Shown: positions 8,285 to 11,375 of the stretch, piece by piece | How the letters are laid out: each line of letters starts with the position of its first letter | How positions within the stretch are numbered: the stretch's first letter is position 1 | Source of the DNA: Leptolyngbyaceae cyanobacterium SM1_3_5 | GTDB lineage: Bacteria > Cyanobacteriota > Cyanobacteriia > Elainellales > Elainellaceae | Direction: 5' to 3' | Length of the DNA: 11,375 nt | NCBI GenBank assembly: GCA_012031475.1 | Contig: JAAUTJ010000092.1 | Span: 1-11,375 of the forward strand | Made by a program: the position numbers and the translations under genes | The notes under the pieces: model-generated | Told to the model about the DNA's origin: nothing | Seen by the model: only the letters and a program-made list of their open reading frames with translations | Databases searched by the model: none

Positions 8285-10733
8285 TTACTGATTCACCCAA
8301 TCTTCAGGTAGACCGATCGTGGCATCAGCTTCGACGGTATCTGACCGATCCGCCGTTGCTGCAATCGAATTCGCTGCGATCGGATTCGCTGCGATCGGAT
8401 TGTCGGCATCATCCAAGTTGAATTGATCCGCTGTTGCCGCGATCGTATTGGCTTCGGTCGCCAGCAGATCGTCCGCAGACACAATGGGCAATTCGATCGC
8501 GACCCTTGATCGAATCAGCGGCAGCAGCGCAACGCGCACCTCATGCACCGATCGATAGCGCTGCGTAAAGTCGTGATGCACCATGCGATCGAGAATTGCC
8601 GCAAATTCATCGCTGACGACGGCTTGCGATCGCCAGCGCACTGCGCCCGTCTCCGCATCGTGAATCAGCGTGTGGGGCGATTTTCCAGTCAGGGCGTAGA
8701 TCGCCGTCATGCCGATCGCGTAGATATCGCTGTTGAACTGCGGACGACCCGAGGACTGCTCACTCGGCATATAGCCCGGAGTGCCAACGGAAACCGTGTA
8801 TTTTGTTTCTGTCCCGCTTTCTGCCAGTTGCGTCGTGATTTTTCGGGCGATGCCAAAGTCAATCAGGACCAATCGGCTATCACGCGATCGCCGCATGATG
8901 TTTGCGGGCTTGAGGTCGCGATGGATCACGCCCTGCTCGTGAACAAACGCTAAAACTTCCAGCAAATCAGTGAGAATCTGAATGATTTTTGCTTCGGGGA
9001 GCGATCGCTTTGGCAGAATTTCATGATTGAGCGGATGGCCTTGAATAAATTCTTGAACCAGATAAAATTCGTTATTTTCTTCAAACGAAGCGAGCAGTTG
9101 CGGAATTTGATCGTGCTGTCCCAATCGCTCTAATGTTTCGGCTTCAGTGGCAAACAAACGTCGCGCTAGCTTCAGCGTATTGGGATCATCGCTAATGACT
9201 CGCAACTGTTTCACCACGCAATAAGGATTGCCGGGACGCTGGATATCTTCTGCCACATAAGTTTCACTAAATCCGCCCGACCCTAGCACTTTTGCAATCC
9301 GATATCGCCCGCTCAATACTTTTCCAGAAAGGGCAATTTCTCGCTCGCGGACTAAATCTTCAAAATCGTCTTGCTGGCTGATAATTTCCTGAACGATCGG
9401 AGACGTAACGTAATTTTTAGCGTATCTCTAAGCTTTTGCTTCCGAAGCTGTTCATGAATTGATCCGGCCACCAGCAAAGACACGCCGCTAAAGGCGATCG
9501 CCGTGATCGGAATTGCGACGGGCACGATTAGCTGAGCCTGCGTCAGCAGCGCGTAGCTGATTCCCGTCCAAACGATCGCCAGTCCCAATCCGCCTGCTAG
9601 TCGCTTGAATGGCTGCTTGGGACGCTGAATAATCCAGCCGCTTGCCGCAATTCCAACAAATACGATCAGCCCTCTCAAAGGCGCATTGGGAATCGCCTCA
9701 GCGATCGATTTTCCTTCTAATCGTGTGGCGATCGCATTCGCGTGAAGTTCAACGCCTGCCATTTGTTGTGGATGCAGCCAGCTTCCCGAAAACGGCGCAG
9801 CGTGAAAATCTTGATGCGCCAGCGCGGTTGATCCAATGATGACAATTTTGTCTTTGAAATAAGCACCAGACTGTAAGTTATTTCGCCAGGTTGCTGAATC
9901 GAGAACCTGCCAAAATGGAACTTGATCAAAGGTTTGAGCAGGGCCATAGAAGAAAATTGAATTGCCCGATCGCTCCGGATAACTAATCTGTGCTGCCTTT
10001 AATGTAGATTCTGCAAAAGTCGGCAACTGCTCTAGAACTTCAGCTTGTTCCGGCGGCGAATCTTGCATCAAACGAGCTAAAAATCGATCGCCAAACTGAT
10101 GAATTCGTCCGTTAGGTTCCAGCAGAAAGTTGATGAATCCCAAGCAGCGATCGGTTTCACAAAATTCCGGCAGCGGTGTTTCAAGTTGCGTCACGAAGCC
10201 TTGCGGCGTGTCAAGCTGGGCGTATTGCGAAGCCAAAACAATTCGCGAGGAATGCTGCTGCAAGCTTTGCGCGAAGCGGCGATCGTCTGCCTCGCCATAG
10301 CTGCTGGGCGTAGAGAAAATCAGATCGATCGCCACAGCTTTTGCGCCCGCCACCATCAGCTTGTCTACCACGATGGCATAAGCGCTACGCTGCCAAGGCC
10401 AAGCCTGAATCGGTTCAAGATCGCTGTATCGGTTCGGGTCAGCCCGGAAGAATTCGCCCTGCGATAAAGAGGACTCGTCGATCGCCAAAATCACAATGTT
10501 TTGCGGTGGCGCAACGGAACCTCTGGTTTCAAAAAACACCGTTTGCATTTGCCGTTCCAGCGCCTGCACCCAAGCTGGATCGATCGCCGTTGCGACAGTG
10601 GCCGCTACTGCCCATCCCCCAGACAAATTGCTTCCCAAACGCCATGCCATCGCCGCTGACTCGCACTCGCCCCACTGCTCCCAGAATCGCCGGATTTAAC
10701 TGGGGTTGCAACCTGTGGATGTTCTTTGCTCAT
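8285..10733 (-). CDS. CHASE2-domain transmembrane Ser/Thr protein kinase, two frameshifts
   Basis: This is read as one 816-residue receptor kinase. From the ATG at 10733: a Ser/Gly-rich cytoplasmic start, a first membrane helix (about residues 31-51), an extracytoplasmic CHASE2 sensor (about 78-338; IVILAIDESSLS, WPWQRSAYA and KIVIIGSTA), three helices (about 354-369, 381-398, 401-425), a juxtamembrane linker (YVTSPIVQEIISQQDD) and a Hanks-type kinase. The kinase has a Gly loop GSGGFSETYV, Lys in VVKQL (about 509), catalytic HRDLKPAN (Asp about 607), DFG (about 626-628) and a GTPGYMPSEQ segment, so it should be active. CHASE2 ligands are largely unknown. Literal reading splits it: a 42-codon start (10733-10605), a CHASE2 part ending at 9352 and a kinase part that could only begin at a TTG (9316). 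Adding one base at 10616-10620 and one at 9414-9418 rejoins them. The C-terminus carries NPIAA repeats. Confidence 0.88.
8369..8398. repeat. Tandem 15-bp repeat in kinase C-terminus
   Basis: ATTCGCTGCGATCGG occurs at 8369-8383 and again at 8384-8398, with a decayed flanking copy. It encodes NPIAA/NSIAA repeats after the kinase domain, and each unit carries a GCGATCGG sequence one base away from HIP1. Confidence 0.88.
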
Positions 10734-10836
10734 GGTTTCACGGGTTGCCAACGCTTCCTACATTCTTTTAGATACGATCGATCCTAACCAAAATCCGGTA
10801 GCCTTCAAAAAGCGTTACTTCGCGGTGTGCAGACGG

Positions 10837-10868
10837 AAAAAAAGCAAGCGATCGACTGAGCCGCTTGC
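10837..10868 (-). terminator. Rho-independent terminator of the atp genes
   Basis: On the minus strand GCAAGCG (10868-10862) pairs with CGCTTGC (10850-10844) across an 11-nt loop and is followed by seven T residues (10843-10837). It lies about 45 bp after the atpC stop and separates the atp transcript from the CHASE2 kinase gene, which starts about 100 bp further on. Confidence 0.85.
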
Positions 10869-10911
10869 CTTCCAGGATTTTAGTGAAATTGGATCGAAAT
10901 TGAACTAAAAA

Positions 10912-11319
10912 TTAAACCGAGCCGCCCGCCGCCAGCAGTCGAGCGCGGCTACGCTTAAACGCTTGAGTCGCACGGTTTTGTTCAGCGCGATCGTCTCCCG
11001 TGAGGGCATTGACCCGTGCTTGAGCGGCTTTGTATTCCGCTTCGGCAGTGGCGCGATCGATGCTGTCGCCGCGCTCTGCACCATTGACCAGAATCGTAAC
11101 CTCATCAGCTTCAACTTCGGCAAAGCCGCCTTGCAGGGCGATCGACACCCAGTCGCGGCCTTCTCGAACGCGCAGCACTCCGGTATCAAGGGCAGTCAGC
11201 AAGGGCGCGTGACCGCTCAAGATGCCAAGCTGTCCTGTCGTGCTAGGTAAAATAACTTCTTCTGCGCTGGCATCCCAGACGGTGCGATCTGGGGCAACGA
11301 CGCGAACGGTTAATGTCAT
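10912..11319 (-). CDS. atpC: ATP synthase F1 epsilon subunit
   Basis: Epsilon is part of the central rotor stalk of F1 and inhibits wasteful ATP hydrolysis; in cyanobacteria it serves the photosynthetic and respiratory ATP synthase on the membrane. The 135-residue protein is of normal length. Its N-terminal beta sandwich carries the conserved LTVRVVAPDRTVWDA, VILPSTTGQLGILSGHAPLLTAL and GGFAEVE blocks (residues 3-70). The last 50 residues form the Ala/Arg-rich two-helix C-terminal domain. In cyanobacteria atpC usually follows atpB, which would lie just to the right of this window; this neighbour is not seen. The gene is intact. No strong ribosome-binding site precedes its ATG. Confidence 0.97.
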   Translation of the reverse strand: MTLTVRVVAPDRTVWDASAEEVILPSTTGQLGILSGHAPLLTALDTGVLRVREGRDWVSIALQGGFAEVEADEVTILVNGAERGDSIDRATAEAEYKAAQARVNALTGDDRAEQNRATQAFKRSRARLLAAGGSV

Positions 11320-11329
11320 AGAAGTGAAG

Positions 11330-11349
11330 AGACGCGAGATCTCGCGTCT
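11330..11349. repeat. 20-bp perfect palindrome, cyanobacterial interspersed repeat type
   Basis: AGACGCGAGATCTCGCGTCT is its own reverse complement and lies 10 bp before the atpC start. Intergenic palindromes with GAGACGCG...CGCGTCTC arms are familiar from filamentous cyanobacterial genomes, from memory. As RNA it could form a hairpin between the upstream atp gene and atpC. It is followed by a G-rich TTAGGG-like stretch (11354-11375) that runs off the window. Confidence 0.8.
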
Positions 11350-11375
11350 GTGCGGGGTTAGGGATTAGGGGGTTG

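Noticed and set aside
9316..9316. Independent kinase gene starting at 9316
   Set aside because: The start would be a TTG without a good ribosome-binding site, and conserved linker sequence is open upstream in the same frame.
9352..9418. Programmed ribosomal frameshift between CHASE2 and kinase
   Set aside because: The A5 run alone is a weak slippery site, I see no strong downstream structure, and five similar indels in the window make sequencing error more likely. It is kept as an alternative only.

Overview
The window looks like chromosomal DNA from a cyanobacterium, probably filamentous and Leptolyngbya/Nostoc-like. The octamer GCGATCGC (HIP1) and its core CGATCG recur throughout. The genes are also typical: an 824-residue ClpC, a cyanobacterial-type ATP synthase epsilon subunit, and DUF6671, DUF2459, FecR and CHASE2-kinase proteins. 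The exact genus cannot be read from the sequence.

Layout: (1) the 3' part of a DUF6671 gene (+, 2-743); (2) a DUF2459 gene (+, 903-1568) that overlaps by 4 bp, tail to tail, a small polytopic membrane protein gene (-, 1565-2004); (3) an 808-bp non-coding stretch ending at clpC (+, 2813-5287), which is closed by a perfect hairpin terminator; (4) three minus-strand genes, transcribed from right to left: a CHASE2 transmembrane Ser/Thr kinase (10733-8285), a secreted FecR-domain protein (7991-6610) and a predicted outer-membrane beta-barrel protein (6540-5345); (5) atpC (-, 11319-10912), the end of an ATP synthase operon, with its own terminator and a 20-bp perfect palindrome upstream.

The main observation is that five of the eight genes carry single-base indels when read literally. 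There are six such sites: 57-60, 1697-1701, about 6793-6796, 5396-5398, 9414-9418 and 10616-10620. Five of the six are in short homopolymers and five of the six are apparent deletions. A one-base correction at each site restores a continuous protein that looks like its family. The CHASE2 protein and the kinase become one 816-residue receptor kinase, the beta-barrel regains a terminal Phe, and the FecR protein regains an Asp/Gly repeat and a basic tail. Uncorrected sequencing error is the simplest explanation. True decay or slippage-dependent decoding cannot be excluded without reads. Coordinates of the affected genes below are those of the reconstructed genes.

Functionally, clpC and atpC are housekeeping genes for protein quality control and ATP synthesis. 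The kinase, FecR and barrel genes form a co-oriented cell-envelope set that could sense something outside the inner membrane. That linkage is inferred from gene order and domain content only.
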